This document shows positions 16,795 through 26,447 of a stretch of DNA of 64,000 nucleotides, piece by piece. The notes below the pieces were generated by a model, which saw only the letters and a list, made by a program, of their open reading frames with translations, was not told the origin of the DNA and ran no database searches. This DNA is from an uncultured Bacteroidales bacterium (GTDB taxonomy: Bacteria; Bacteroidota; Bacteroidia; Bacteroidales; UBA932). Both the position numbers and the translations under genes were made by a program. Where the stretch lies: the NCBI GenBank assembly GCA_944326265.1, contig CALVDE010000002.1:124001-188000 (forward strand), in the 5' to 3' direction. Each line of letters opens with the position of its first letter. Position 1 is the first letter of the stretch.

Positions 16795-17706
16795 ATGTCA
16801 GCAGTATACCATACGCCGGTGTTGCTCAAGGAGAGCGTCGGGATGCTGGGGATCAGACCCTCGGGCATCTATGTCGATGCCACGCTCGGAGGAGGCGGCC
16901 ACAGCCGCGCCATCCTTTCTGAGCTCGGTCCCGACGGCAGACTCATCGTCTTCGACCAGGACAGGGACGCGATGGCAAACGCGCCGTCAGACAGCCGGGT
17001 TACAGCCGTCAGGGCGAATTTCAGGTTCATCCATCATTTCCTGCACTACATGGGGATAGACGGCGTGGACGGGATTCTGGCCGACCTCGGTGTATCCTCG
17101 CACCAGTTCGACACCCCGGAAAGAGGCTTCTCGTTCAGATTCGACTCCTCGCTGGACATGAGGATGAACACATCCTCCTCCGAAAGTGCCGCACATCTGC
17201 TGAACACCTGCTCCGAAGACAGGCTGGCCGACATACTGCGCCTCTACGGAGAAGTGGATGGAAGCAGGAGGGCATCCGCCCTTATCTGCCGCGCCAGGGA
17301 GAAGGCTCCCATCCAGACCACAGCCGACCTCAACAAAGCCTTGGAGACGATCCTGCCGCCCGTCGCGCCACACAAATTCCTGGCCAAGGTATACCAGGCT
17401 CTCAGAATTGAGGTGAACGGGGAGATGAGGAGCCTTGTCCGGCTTCTGGACGGCATCAGGGACTCTCTCAAGCCATCAGGCACAGCCGTGATCATCACTT
17501 ACCACTCACTGGAAGACAGGATGGTCAAGAATTTCTTCAAGACAGGCAACGTCAACGGAACATATACCGCAGACCTCTACGGACGCAGAAGCACCCCTTT
17601 TACGGTCATCACCAGGAAGCCTATCCTCCCGGGCGGGAACGAGGTGGCCGGCAACACGAGGGCCAGAAGCGCGAAACTCCGGGCGGCACGGCGCACCGAA
17701 TCATGA
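16795..17706 (+). CDS. rsmH: 16S rRNA (cytosine-1402-N4)-methyltransferase RsmH
   Basis: SAM-dependent methyltransferase acting on C1402 in the ribosomal P site. The 303-residue protein begins with the family signature YHTPVLLKESVGML, has the SAM motif VDATLGGGGHSRAIL, the catalytic-region motif GILADLGVSSHQFD, ERGFSFR and the C-terminal YHSLEDRMVKNFF. Near the end RSAKLRAA is also typical. Second gene of the dcw cluster; its stop overlaps the start of the FtsL-like gene by 4 nt, suggesting translational coupling. Confidence 0.97.
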   Translation: MSAVYHTPVLLKESVGMLGIRPSGIYVDATLGGGGHSRAILSELGPDGRLIVFDQDRDAMANAPSDSRVTAVRANFRFIHHFLHYMGIDGVDGILADLGVSSHQFDTPERGFSFRFDSSLDMRMNTSSSESAAHLLNTCSEDRLADILRLYGEVDGSRRASALICRAREKAPIQTTADLNKALETILPPVAPHKFLAKVYQALRIEVNGEMRSLVRLLDGIRDSLKPSGTAVIITYHSLEDRMVKNFFKTGNVNGTYTADLYGRRSTPFTVITRKPILPGGNEVAGNTRARSAKLRAARRTES

Positions 17707-18026
17707 ACGTAAGGATTCTTGAGAACATTCTGGGAGGACAGATTCTGGCAAAAGGCAGCCTGACCAGGCAGTGGAGATTCATCCTGTACGTCTTCCTGCT
17801 GGTAATACTTTACATAAGCCTGCACTTCTGGACGCGCAACACCATGCAGACCAAGACGCGAAACGAGGAGATTATCCGCAACCTCCGTTCCGAATACATG
17901 GGCAAGTACACCAGGCTGCTCCATACCGGCAAGAGAGGCGAGATTGAAAAACTACTCGAGGACAACGGACTGAGTCTCATTCCGCCCCAGTCCCCTCCCA
18001 CGAGAATAAAACTGAAGGAGGACTGA
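17703..18026 (+). CDS. FtsL-like cell division protein
   Basis: 107-residue bitopic membrane protein in the ftsL position of the dcw cluster. A ~25-residue cytoplasmic stretch precedes a single transmembrane helix (WRFILYVFLLVILYISLHFW, residues ~24-43), followed by a short coiled-coil-prone periplasmic region with heptad-like charged residues (RNEEIIRNLRSEYMGKY) and a C-terminus rich in Pro. This is the layout of FtsL, which forms the divisome FtsQ-L-B complex. Sequence similarity to proteobacterial FtsL is low, as is usual in Bacteroidetes, so the call rests on topology and location. Confidence 0.85.
   Translation: MNVRILENILGGQILAKGSLTRQWRFILYVFLLVILYISLHFWTRNTMQTKTRNEEIIRNLRSEYMGKYTRLLHTGKRGEIEKLLEDNGLSLIPPQSPPTRIKLKED
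18016..18021 (+). promoter_or_regulatory. Shine-Dalgarno AGGAGG before ftsI
   Basis: AGGAGG sits 6 nt before the ftsI ATG, inside the end of the FtsL-like gene. Strong Shine-Dalgarno sites are uncommon in Bacteroidetes, so this supports efficient internal initiation within the cluster. Confidence 0.6.
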
Positions 18027-18027
18027 C

Positions 18028-20133
18028 ATGAGCGGAGCCAGAAGCACATTCAAGCGTTTTCTTTACGTCTACGTCCTGTTTCTGGTGGCCGGAGCGGCTG
18101 CCATAGGCCGGATAATCGCCGTCCAGACGAGCAGGGACCGCGTGACTGCGGAAGACATCTACAAGGAGCAGGTGCTCATGCCCTCCAGGGGAAGCATTCT
18201 CTCCTATGACGGCCGCCCGCTGGCCGTATCGATACCCGTATACCAGCTGCACTGGGATTCGGAGGCCATGTCCCGCGAGACCCTGATGTCCGGCATCGAC
18301 TCCCTGTCGCTGTGCCTGTCGCAGCTGTTCGGGGACAAGAGTGCGTCCCGCTACAGGAAAGACCTTCTGCAGGCCAGGAAAGACGGCAAGCGGTACTACA
18401 GGATAGGCAACCGCGACGTTGATTTCGGAGAACTGGAAGAGGTGCGCGGTTTCCCTATATTCAGGCTCGGACAGTTCAAGGGAGGCCTGATTGCAGACAC
18501 CAGAAGCGACCGGATCAATCCTTACGGGAAACTTGCGGACAGGACCATAGGCTATCTCAACGCCGACGGGGGCGGAACCGGCATAGAATACACCTACGAC
18601 TACAGACTCAGGGGTGAAAAGGGCATACAGACGGTGCACCGCAGCCTTGGAGGACAGTGGATTCCCGTGAACGGAGCTCCGGCCGAACCGGCCGTGGACG
18701 GCTGCGACATAAGGACCACGATAGACGTGAGGATCCAGGAGGCCGCAGAGACCGAGCTCCGGGCACAGCTTGCCATGAGCGACGTATTCGAGGGCGGCAC
18801 CGCAGTAGTCATGGATGTCGCCACAGGGGCAGTAAGGGGCATAGCCAACATGTTCAAGAAAAGCGACGGCTCATTCGACGAGTCCTACAACTACGCCATA
18901 GCCCACGCCACGGAACCCGGGTCCACACTCAAACTTGCAGCACTCACCGCCATGATAGAGGACGGATGCATCACACTGGACACCGAAGTGGACGGAGGAG
19001 ACGGAATCTGGTACTACGGAGGAGTCAGGATCACCGACACTCACAGAGGGGGGTACGGCAAGATGACTGCCCTCGAGGCTTTCGAGAAATCCTCCAATAT
19101 CGCATTTGCGAAGATGATCACCGAGTCATACGGAGACAATCCATCGGCATACGTGTCCAGGCTGCACAGCATGAAACTTATGGAAAAGCTCAGTCTCGAC
19201 ATCGGCGGAGAAGGCTACGCCTACATCACCAGCCCGGACGACCCTCAGTGGTCAATGTCCACCCTGGCCAGCCTCGGCTACGGATATGCGGTAACCCTGA
19301 CACCGCTCCACATACTGACCTTCTACAACGCCGTAGCCAACGGCGGAAAGATGATGAGACCCTACTTCATCGAAGATTTTGAAAGAGACGGCATAACTGT
19401 CGAACAGCTGGGGCCCTCGGTGGTGAGCGGATCCATCTGCTCCAAGAGCACTCTGGCAGCAGTCCGGAAAGCCCTGCGCGGTGTCGTCGAGAACGGAACA
19501 GCCAAGAACTGCAACGACCCCAGATACGCCATAGCCGGAAAGACCGGCACTGCGAAAGTCGCTGAGAACGGCCGCTACGAGGACGAGCACGGATACCGCA
19601 GATACCAGGCCTCGTTCGCAGGCTACTTCCCGGCCGACGATCCTAAATATTCCTGCATAGTCGTGCTCTACACGGGAAAGACCAGGGGGGATTTCTACGG
19701 AGCCACGTGGGCGGCACCCGTGTTCAAGCGCATAGCGGACAAGATCTACACCTCACACCCTGAATGGAACAGTCCGGTGAGCTCAAAAGGCGCGGTTCCT
19801 CCGGACAATCCCAGAATCGCCTCGGGCCTGGCCGGCAGGAACGGTATGCCGGTAGACTATCTGCCCATGAACTCAAGGCCGCAGACAGGCAAGGCCGGCT
19901 GGATACAGGTCAGACAGGGAGAGGACGGAGAGCCGCCGGCAGTAAGCAGCCTGACAATAGAGCAGGGTACGGTCCCCGACGTAAGGGGCATGGGACTCAA
20001 GGACGCGCTCTATCTGCTGGAAAATGAGGGATACCGCGTCACCTTCAGCGGATCCGGCCGCGTAAGGACCCAGACACCGGAAGCCGGAAGCGGGCTCGCC
20101 AGGGGAGGCAGGATAACATTGGAATTAAAATAG
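18028..20133 (+). CDS. ftsI: Division transpeptidase PBP3 with C-terminal PASTA domain
   Basis: 701-residue class B penicillin-binding protein that cross-links septal peptidoglycan. One N-terminal transmembrane helix (~residues 10-32) leads to a dimerisation/pedestal domain (RGSILSYDGRPLAVS) and the transpeptidase domain with SxxK at Ser299 (STLK), SSN in FEKSSNIAF and KTGT in AGKTGTAK. The last ~60 residues (VPDVRGMGLKDALYLLENEG and on) form one PASTA domain. PASTA on FtsI is common in Bacteroidetes and is thought to bind wall fragments. It partners FtsW encoded 4 kb downstream. Confidence 0.96.
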   Translation: MSGARSTFKRFLYVYVLFLVAGAAAIGRIIAVQTSRDRVTAEDIYKEQVLMPSRGSILSYDGRPLAVSIPVYQLHWDSEAMSRETLMSGIDSLSLCLSQLFGDKSASRYRKDLLQARKDGKRYYRIGNRDVDFGELEEVRGFPIFRLGQFKGGLIADTRSDRINPYGKLADRTIGYLNADGGGTGIEYTYDYRLRGEKGIQTVHRSLGGQWIPVNGAPAEPAVDGCDIRTTIDVRIQEAAETELRAQLAMSDVFEGGTAVVMDVATGAVRGIANMFKKSDGSFDESYNYAIAHATEPGSTLKLAALTAMIEDGCITLDTEVDGGDGIWYYGGVRITDTHRGGYGKMTALEAFEKSSNIAFAKMITESYGDNPSAYVSRLHSMKLMEKLSLDIGGEGYAYITSPDDPQWSMSTLASLGYGYAVTLTPLHILTFYNAVANGGKMMRPYFIEDFERDGITVEQLGPSVVSGSICSKSTLAAVRKALRGVVENGTAKNCNDPRYAIAGKTGTAKVAENGRYEDEHGYRRYQASFAGYFPADDPKYSCIVVLYTGKTRGDFYGATWAAPVFKRIADKIYTSHPEWNSPVSSKGAVPPDNPRIASGLAGRNGMPVDYLPMNSRPQTGKAGWIQVRQGEDGEPPAVSSLTIEQGTVPDVRGMGLKDALYLLENEGYRVTFSGSGRVRTQTPEAGSGLARGGRITLELK

Positions 20134-20141
20134 ACTCGGAC

Positions 20142-21590
20142 ATGAGACTGAATGATATATTAAAAGGTACGGCCGTCATCGGCGACATCGGACAGAACCC
20201 TGAGATTACGGACATCACGTCCGATTCCAGAAAATGCACTCCGGGATGCCTGTTCATCGCCATCAGCGGATTCGACAGCGACGGCCACCGCTTCATAAAG
20301 GATGCAGCAGCCAGAGGGGCGGCGGCAGTAGTGTACCAGGATCCCTCCGCCGATATCCGGGCTGCATCTCCCGGCATCACAGCTGTCCGGGTAGAGGATT
20401 CACGCAGTGCCGCCGCCGTCATCGCGGGCAACTACTTCCGTCATCCCGACCTGGAGGTCAGCCTGGTGGGAATCACCGGAACCAACGGAAAGACCACCAT
20501 CGCCACCCTGCTGTACCGGCTGTTCACCGGTCTAGGGTACAGATGCGGCCTGCTCTCGACCATAGCCAACTACGTCTGCGGTGAACGGTTCGAAACCACC
20601 AACACCACACAGGATCCCATTACCGTCAACCGCCTGCTGCGCCTGATGGCCGACCGGGGATGCAGATACTGCTTCATGGAAGTCAGCTCACACGCACTGC
20701 ATCAGGGAAGGGTCAGGGGACTCCGCTTCACGGGTGCGGTATTCACCAACATCACCCACGACCATCTGGACTACCACAAGACTTTCAGCGAATACATCCG
20801 GTGCAAGAAACTGCTGTTCGACTCCCTGCCGGAGAGCGCGTTCGCCCTCGTCAACTCCGATGACCGCAATGCCCGGATCATGGTGCAGAACACAGCCGCA
20901 AGAGTATACCGCTACTCGGAGGGAACCATGTCCGAATTCAAGGTCAGGATTGCAGAGCGCAGTCTCGAAGGCTATCTGCTCAACATAGACGGCAGGGAGG
21001 TATGGACCCGATTCATAGGAGACTACAACGCGCACAACATCTGCGCGGTCTATGCGGCGGCAGTACTTCTGGGAGCCGACAAGGAGGATGCCCTGAAAGA
21101 GATCAGCGGCATGGGTCCTGTGACCGGAAGAATGGAATATCTGCGGGGACGCAGGGGCATCACCGCAGTCGTCGACTACGCCCATACTCCCGATGCCCTC
21201 GAGAATGTCCTCAGGACACTGCTGGATCTCAAGGGCGGCTCACAGCTCATAGCCGTATTCGGCTGCGGAGGCAACAGGGACCGCACGAAGCGTCCGGAAA
21301 TGGCCGCCATCGGAGCCAGATATGCCGACAGGGTGATAATCACCTCGGACAACCCCAGGATGGAGGATCCCCAGGCCATCATTGAGGACATGAAACAAGG
21401 ACTGGACAGCGCAGGCATGGCGAAATCCCTGTTCATAACCGACCGCAGGGAAGCCATACGCACGGCCATACTCACCGCCCCGGACGGAGCCATCATCCTG
21501 GTGGCCGGCAAGGGGCATGAGGATTACCAGATAATCAACGGAGTCAAGTCCCACTTTGACGATAAGGAAATAATACGGGAGGTACTATGA
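20142..21590 (+). CDS. murE: UDP-MurNAc-tripeptide synthetase
   Basis: Mur ligase adding the third stem amino acid to UDP-MurNAc-L-Ala-D-Glu. The 482-residue protein has the ATP P-loop GITGTNGKTTIATLL, the central motif FMEVSSHALHQGRV, ITHDHLDYHKTF, and the C-terminal DNPR box (TSDNPRMEDP), which in characterised enzymes marks meso-diaminopimelate as the substrate. It therefore predicts a DAP-type peptidoglycan. Its stop overlaps mraY by 4 nt. murF is not between murE and mraY, as in other Bacteroidetes. Confidence 0.96.
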   Translation: MRLNDILKGTAVIGDIGQNPEITDITSDSRKCTPGCLFIAISGFDSDGHRFIKDAAARGAAAVVYQDPSADIRAASPGITAVRVEDSRSAAAVIAGNYFRHPDLEVSLVGITGTNGKTTIATLLYRLFTGLGYRCGLLSTIANYVCGERFETTNTTQDPITVNRLLRLMADRGCRYCFMEVSSHALHQGRVRGLRFTGAVFTNITHDHLDYHKTFSEYIRCKKLLFDSLPESAFALVNSDDRNARIMVQNTAARVYRYSEGTMSEFKVRIAERSLEGYLLNIDGREVWTRFIGDYNAHNICAVYAAAVLLGADKEDALKEISGMGPVTGRMEYLRGRRGITAVVDYAHTPDALENVLRTLLDLKGGSQLIAVFGCGGNRDRTKRPEMAAIGARYADRVIITSDNPRMEDPQAIIEDMKQGLDSAGMAKSLFITDRREAIRTAILTAPDGAIILVAGKGHEDYQIINGVKSHFDDKEIIREVL

Positions 21591-22765
21591 TTTATCATTT
21601 TTTCGAGCATATTCAGTATCTGGACTTCCCCGGATCGGGAATCATGAGATACATCTCGGTGCGCGCCATCCTGGCCAGCATCACAGCCATAGTGCTGATA
21701 CTGTGCTTCGGCAGGCCTTTCATAAGGCTCATGCAGAGAAAACAGCTCGGCGAGGAGATACGCAACCTCGGACTTGAGGGCCAGCTTGCAAAGAAAGGCA
21801 CGCCCACCATGGGAGGAGTCCTGATACTCGGCGCCGTCCTCGTATCCGTACTGCTTTTCGGAGACCTGACGAACATGTACATACAGCTGCTGCTCATCAC
21901 CCTGGTCTGGCTCGGAGCACTCGGATTCACCGACGACTACATAAAGGTCTTCCGTAAAAACAAGGAAGGAATGCCCGGGAAATACAAGATTCTGGGACAG
22001 GTCATTCTGGGCCTGGCCGTCGGAATAACCATCTGCGTACACGAGGACACGGTGAGCACCCTGACCACCATTCCCTTCATCAAGGACAATGAGTTCGACT
22101 ACGCATGGCTGGCCGCCGGCAGCGGCAAGACAAAGGAACTGCTTCAGGTGGTCATCTACGTGCTGGTCATCATCTTCATCATCACCGCCATGTCCAACGC
22201 GACGAATCTCACCGACGGCATGGACGGCCTTGCAGCAGGCATCACGGCGATTGCCGGAGCCGCCCTGGGAGTACTGGCCTACCTTTCGGGCAACGTCATA
22301 TACTCAGACTACCTCAACATCATGTACATCCCGGACTCAGGAGAGATAGTCGTCTACCTCTCGGCCTTGATCGGAGCCCTGCTGGGATTCCTCTGGTACA
22401 ACTCCTACCCCGCCCAGGTGTTCATGGGAGACACAGGCAGCCTGGCCCTCGGAGGCATCATCGGAGTGACAGCCGTGCTGATCCGGAAAGAACTGCTGCT
22501 CCCCATCCTCTGCGGCATATTCTTCGCCGAGTCAGTCTCCGTAATAGTGCAGAGACTTTATTTCAAGTACACCAAGAAAAAATACGGAGCCGGACGCAGA
22601 GTTTTCAAGATGGCTCCCCTGCACCATCATTTCCAGAAAGAAGGGGTGCCGGCTCTCATCACCAGACCGGCCGAAGCCATACCTGAAGCCAAGATCGTCA
22701 TGAGATTCTGGCTCATAAGCATCATACTCGCCATACTGACAATAATAACACTTAAAATACGATAG
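21587..22765 (+). CDS. mraY: Phospho-N-acetylmuramoyl-pentapeptide-transferase
   Basis: Integral membrane enzyme making lipid I from UDP-MurNAc-pentapeptide and undecaprenyl phosphate. The 392-residue protein shows about ten hydrophobic helices and the family motifs KKGTPTMGG, the catalytic Asp pair in GFTDDYIK, NATNLTDGMDGLA and MGDTGSLALGG, and APLHHHFQ near the C-terminus. The extended N-terminus (YHFFEHIQYLDFPGSGIMRY) is normal for Bacteroidetes. It overlaps murE by 4 nt and murD starts 3 nt after its stop. Confidence 0.97.
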   Translation: MIYHFFEHIQYLDFPGSGIMRYISVRAILASITAIVLILCFGRPFIRLMQRKQLGEEIRNLGLEGQLAKKGTPTMGGVLILGAVLVSVLLFGDLTNMYIQLLLITLVWLGALGFTDDYIKVFRKNKEGMPGKYKILGQVILGLAVGITICVHEDTVSTLTTIPFIKDNEFDYAWLAAGSGKTKELLQVVIYVLVIIFIITAMSNATNLTDGMDGLAAGITAIAGAALGVLAYLSGNVIYSDYLNIMYIPDSGEIVVYLSALIGALLGFLWYNSYPAQVFMGDTGSLALGGIIGVTAVLIRKELLLPILCGIFFAESVSVIVQRLYFKYTKKKYGAGRRVFKMAPLHHHFQKEGVPALITRPAEAIPEAKIVMRFWLISIILAILTIITLKIR

Positions 22766-22767
22766 CC

Positions 22768-24102
22768 ATGAAACGGATAGCAGCACTCGGAGGCGGTGAG
22801 AGCGGTGTCGGAGCGGCCGTCCTCGCCAAGGTCAAAGGACTGGACATTTTCCTCTCGGACAACAGCACCATATCACAGGAAGCGAAAGCCGTACTGGAAA
22901 AGTACGGCATACCCTACGAGGAGGGAGGACACAGCAGGGAGAGGATTCTCAATGCGGACGAGATCATAAAGAGTCCCGGAATACCCGACACGGCGCCGAT
23001 CGTGGCAGAAGCGCTGAATCTAGGAATCCCGGTCATATCCGAGATCGAGTTCGCCGGAAGGTACGACAGAGCCAAGAAAATCTGCGTCACCGGAAGCAAC
23101 GGCAAGACGACCACTACGTCACTGATCTACTACATGCTCCGAAACGCCGGGCTCAACGTGGGCCTGGCCGGCAACATAGGCAAGAGCTACGCCTACCAGG
23201 TCGCCACAGAGGACTTTGACATCTATGTCCTGGAACTCAGCAGCTTCCAGCTTGACGGCATGTACGACTTCAAGGCCGACATAGCAATCCTGCTCAACAT
23301 CACTCCGGACCATCTGGACCGTTACGGACACAACATGCAGAACTACATCAAGGCCAAGTTCCGTATCACGCGCAACATGTCCGGAGAAGACTGCTTCATA
23401 TTCTGCGATGACGACAGCGTGACCGTAGGACATATCAACGAGATAGTTCTCCGGGCCAAGATGCTCCCCTTCTCACAGAAGCACGAAACCGCCCAGGGAG
23501 CATTCTCCGACGGGGAGAAGATCACTGTCCGTTACGAGGGCGAGGAATGTGTCGTAAGGACTGACGAGCTGTCCCTGCAGGGACGCCACAACATATACAA
23601 CTCCATGGCGGCTGCCATCACCGGCAAGATAATGAACATCACCAATGATGTCATACGCCGCAGCCTGGCCACGTTCGAGAACATCGAGCACCGTCTGGAG
23701 AAGGTCATGAGCGTGCGCGGAGTCCTGTACATCAACGACTCCAAGGCGACCAACGTCAATTCAACCTGGTATGCCCTGGAATGCATGAAGCATCCCGTGG
23801 TATGGATCGCCGGCGGCACGGACAAGGGCAACGACTACTCGGAGATTGAGCAGCTGGTGCGTGAGAAAGTCAAGGCCCTCATCTGTCTCGGCAAGGACAA
23901 CAGCAAGCTGCACAGCTTTTTCGGTCCCATAGTCCCGTCAATCACCGATGCATCGTCCGCCGAGGAGGCTGTCAGGAAAGCCTACGGACTGGCTGAGGAA
24001 GGAGACGTGGTCCTGCTGTCCCCCTGCTGCGCCAGTTTCGACCTCTTCAAGAACTACGAGGACAGGGGCAGGCAGTTCAAGCAGGCCGTAAGAGCACTTT
24101 AA
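22768..24102 (+). CDS. murD: UDP-MurNAc-L-alanine:D-glutamate ligase
   Basis: Cytoplasmic Mur ligase adding D-Glu to UDP-MurNAc-L-Ala. The 444-residue protein begins with an N-terminal Rossmann-like domain (LGGGESGVGAAVLA), then the P-loop VTGSNGKTTTTSL, the central LELSSFQLDGM and NITPDHLDRYG, and the C-terminal NDSKATN motif characteristic of MurD, followed by IAGGTDKG. Order and spacing are standard. It sits between mraY and ftsW; ftsW begins 15 nt after the stop. Confidence 0.97.
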   Translation: MKRIAALGGGESGVGAAVLAKVKGLDIFLSDNSTISQEAKAVLEKYGIPYEEGGHSRERILNADEIIKSPGIPDTAPIVAEALNLGIPVISEIEFAGRYDRAKKICVTGSNGKTTTTSLIYYMLRNAGLNVGLAGNIGKSYAYQVATEDFDIYVLELSSFQLDGMYDFKADIAILLNITPDHLDRYGHNMQNYIKAKFRITRNMSGEDCFIFCDDDSVTVGHINEIVLRAKMLPFSQKHETAQGAFSDGEKITVRYEGEECVVRTDELSLQGRHNIYNSMAAAITGKIMNITNDVIRRSLATFENIEHRLEKVMSVRGVLYINDSKATNVNSTWYALECMKHPVVWIAGGTDKGNDYSEIEQLVREKVKALICLGKDNSKLHSFFGPIVPSITDASSAEEAVRKAYGLAEEGDVVLLSPCCASFDLFKNYEDRGRQFKQAVRAL

Positions 24103-24117
24103 CTCAGCAGAAGACCG

Positions 24118-25326
24118 ATGAGCGACACCGGAACATACAACAAAGTAAGGATAGGCAGGCTCAAGGGCGACCGTGTCATCTGGGTGATCATACTTCTGCT
24201 TGCGATGATCTCCCTGGCCGTGGTGTACTCGGCATCCAGCGCACTGGCCTACAGGGGCAGCACCACGCCGTTCAGCATCATGATCCACCAGGCCATGTAC
24301 TACGTGCTCGGCTTCCTGATCCTGCTGGCATGTTACCGCATCCCGCTGACTTTCTACCGAAGGCTGGCATACGTCTTCATGGGAGCCGCCATAATACTGC
24401 TGGCGGTACCTGTCTTTACCGACAGACTCAGGACCATCGCCATCGGAGGTGTCAGCATCCAGCCCTCGGAGATAGCCAAGATAGCCGTTGTCCTCTACCT
24501 GGCCAGGGTCATAGAGACCTCCAGGCTCAGCACTTTCAAGGAATATCTGCTGAAGATTCTTCTTCCGCTCGGGGCCGTATGCGTGCTGTGCCTGGCCGGC
24601 AGCGTGTCCGCAACGCTCATTGTCTGCTTCATCTCGTTCATCATTCTCATCTGCTCGAAAGTTCCGGGCAAATACCTGCTCTGGACCGTGCCCATAGCCA
24701 TAGGAGCTGTCGGCGTGATCTTCACCGTCCATGAACTCACCGGGGCCTTCAGCCGTATCGACACCTTCGAGGCCAGGGTCGTAAGATTCGTCAGCAGGGA
24801 CGACAGCGCGGAGATGAGCGCGGCGGAGCTTCAGGAGCAGCGCGACAAGACTTTCCAGGAGCAGCAGGCCCGGGAAGCCATACAGCTGGGCGGCATACTT
24901 GGGCGCGGCCCCGGTAACAGCATCAAGAGGGACATTCTTCCCAACGCCTACGACGACTACATCTACTCGATCATCGTCGAGGAATACGGTCTGGCCGGAG
25001 GGGCATTCGTCATCTTCCTGTACCTGTGGTTCTTCTACAGATGTCTGAAGATAGCCAGCTCGTGCCGGAAAGACTTCTCCCTGATTGCGGTACTGGGACT
25101 GTCCTCACTTATAACCCTGCAGGCCCTGCTGCACATATTCGTCAACACCGGCATCATACCGGTGACAGGCCAGACCCTGCCCATGATCAGCCGAGGAGGC
25201 TCCTCCCTGGTAATCATGAGCAGCGCGTTCGGAATCATCCTGTCCGTCAACAGGACAGTGGAAATTCAGGATTTAAGGATAAAAGCAGAAAAGGAGGCAC
25301 AGACATGCGGCAACACAGAATCATAA
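24118..25326 (+). CDS. ftsW: Septal peptidoglycan glycosyltransferase FtsW
   Basis: SEDS-family polymerase that works with FtsI at the septum. The 402-residue protein has about ten transmembrane helices beginning with VIWVIILLLAMISLAVVYSASS. Family motifs include QPSEIAKIAVVLYLAR, the periplasmic loop segment ending QAREAIQLGGILGRGPGNS, DYIYSIIVEEYG and the C-terminal TGQTLPMISRGGSSL. A long charged loop of ~70 residues between helices 7 and 8 is normal. The 3' end overlaps the murG start by 22 nt. Confidence 0.97.
   Translation: MSDTGTYNKVRIGRLKGDRVIWVIILLLAMISLAVVYSASSALAYRGSTTPFSIMIHQAMYYVLGFLILLACYRIPLTFYRRLAYVFMGAAIILLAVPVFTDRLRTIAIGGVSIQPSEIAKIAVVLYLARVIETSRLSTFKEYLLKILLPLGAVCVLCLAGSVSATLIVCFISFIILICSKVPGKYLLWTVPIAIGAVGVIFTVHELTGAFSRIDTFEARVVRFVSRDDSAEMSAAELQEQRDKTFQEQQAREAIQLGGILGRGPGNSIKRDILPNAYDDYIYSIIVEEYGLAGGAFVIFLYLWFFYRCLKIASSCRKDFSLIAVLGLSSLITLQALLHIFVNTGIIPVTGQTLPMISRGGSSLVIMSSAFGIILSVNRTVEIQDLRIKAEKEAQTCGNTES
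25292..25297 (+). promoter_or_regulatory. Shine-Dalgarno AGGAGG deciding the murG start
   Basis: AGGAGG lies 7 nt before the ATG at 25305, within the ftsW coding sequence. It fixes the murG start at 25305 rather than any upstream in-frame codon. Confidence 0.7.
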
Positions 25327-26444
25327 TAAGCGGAGGCGGAACAGGCGGACACATATTCCCGGCCCTGTCCATAGCCGACGCGGTAAGGAAAGCTGATCCT
25401 TCCGCGGAGATACTGTTCGTAGGAGCGGAAGGGAAAATGGAAATGGAAAAAGTGCCGGCGGCCGGTTACAGGATCATCGGACTTCCGGTAGCGGGCCTCC
25501 AGCGCAGGATCACGGCAGCCAACCTCAGCATCCCGTTCAAGGTGCTCAGAAGCCTCAGGAAAGCCTCGGAGATCATCCGCACGTTCAGACCCGATGCCGT
25601 AGTCGGTGTCGGAGGCTATGCCAGCGCACCCATGCTGTGGAAAGCGCAGTCCAAAGGCATCCCCACCCTGATTCAGGAACAGAATTCCTACGCAGGCCTG
25701 ACCAACAGGACGGTCGGCAGGAAAGCCCGCCGGATATGCACGGCCTACGAGGGCATGGAGAAGTTCTTCCCGGCAGACAGGATCGTCCTCACAGGCAATC
25801 CGATAAGAGACAACATCAGACCGTACACTATCGAAGAGAAAGCACAGGGACAGCGGTTTTTCCATCTCGACCCGTCCCTGCCCACAGTGCTGATAGTAGG
25901 CGGAAGCGGAGGCTGCGGAACATTCAATTCCGTAATGAGCTCGGCATGCCGCGCCACCGGCGGCGCGTTCCCCTACCAGATTGTATGGCAGAGCGGAAAA
26001 GGCTACCGCACATCCGTATCGGAGCTGTTCGGAAGCCTGGAGGGGACCACGGAGGAAGACGGTCTGCGCATCTGCCGCAATGTCCGCAACTGCGACTTCA
26101 TCACAAGGATGGACATGGCGTTCGCTGCAGCGGACATAGTGGTGTCCAGGGCCGGAGCCGGAACCATCTCGGAACTCTGCGCCATAGGCAAGGCCACCAT
26201 CTTCGTTCCCTCCCCCAATGTCGCCGAAGACCACCAGACTCACAACGCGGAGGCACTTGTGGAGAAGAACGCGGCACTGATGGTACGGGACTGCGACGCA
26301 GCCGCAGAGCTGCTCCGGCAGGCCGGAGAACTTCTGAACGACAGGGACCGCATACAGATGCTTGAGCAGAATATCCTGTCCCTGGCCAGACCGGACGCAG
26401 CAAGGGACATCGCGGCCGAGGTACTGAAACTCATAGACAACTGA
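25305..26444 (+). CDS. murG: UDP-GlcNAc:lipid I N-acetylglucosaminyltransferase
   Basis: Membrane-associated GT-B glycosyltransferase converting lipid I to lipid II. The 379-residue protein starts MRQHRIIISGGGTGGHIFPA with the glycine-rich loop, then GVGGYASAPMLWKA, LIQEQNSYAGLTNR, the second glycine-rich loop VGGSGG and the donor-binding VSRAGAGTISELCAIGKATIFVPSPNVAEDHQ. The frame stays open upstream inside ftsW, but the first family residues and the AGGAGG at 25292 place the start here. It overlaps ftsW by 22 nt; murC follows after 3 nt. Confidence 0.97.
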   Translation: MRQHRIIISGGGTGGHIFPALSIADAVRKADPSAEILFVGAEGKMEMEKVPAAGYRIIGLPVAGLQRRITAANLSIPFKVLRSLRKASEIIRTFRPDAVVGVGGYASAPMLWKAQSKGIPTLIQEQNSYAGLTNRTVGRKARRICTAYEGMEKFFPADRIVLTGNPIRDNIRPYTIEEKAQGQRFFHLDPSLPTVLIVGGSGGCGTFNSVMSSACRATGGAFPYQIVWQSGKGYRTSVSELFGSLEGTTEEDGLRICRNVRNCDFITRMDMAFAAADIVVSRAGAGTISELCAIGKATIFVPSPNVAEDHQTHNAEALVEKNAALMVRDCDAAAELLRQAGELLNDRDRIQMLEQNILSLARPDAARDIAAEVLKLIDN

Positions 26445-26447
26445 AAC

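Noticed and set aside
25026-25304. N-terminal extension of murG inside ftsW
   Set aside because: The glycine-rich first loop of MurG begins right after ATG 25305, which has a good Shine-Dalgarno; the upstream part is ftsW in another frame.
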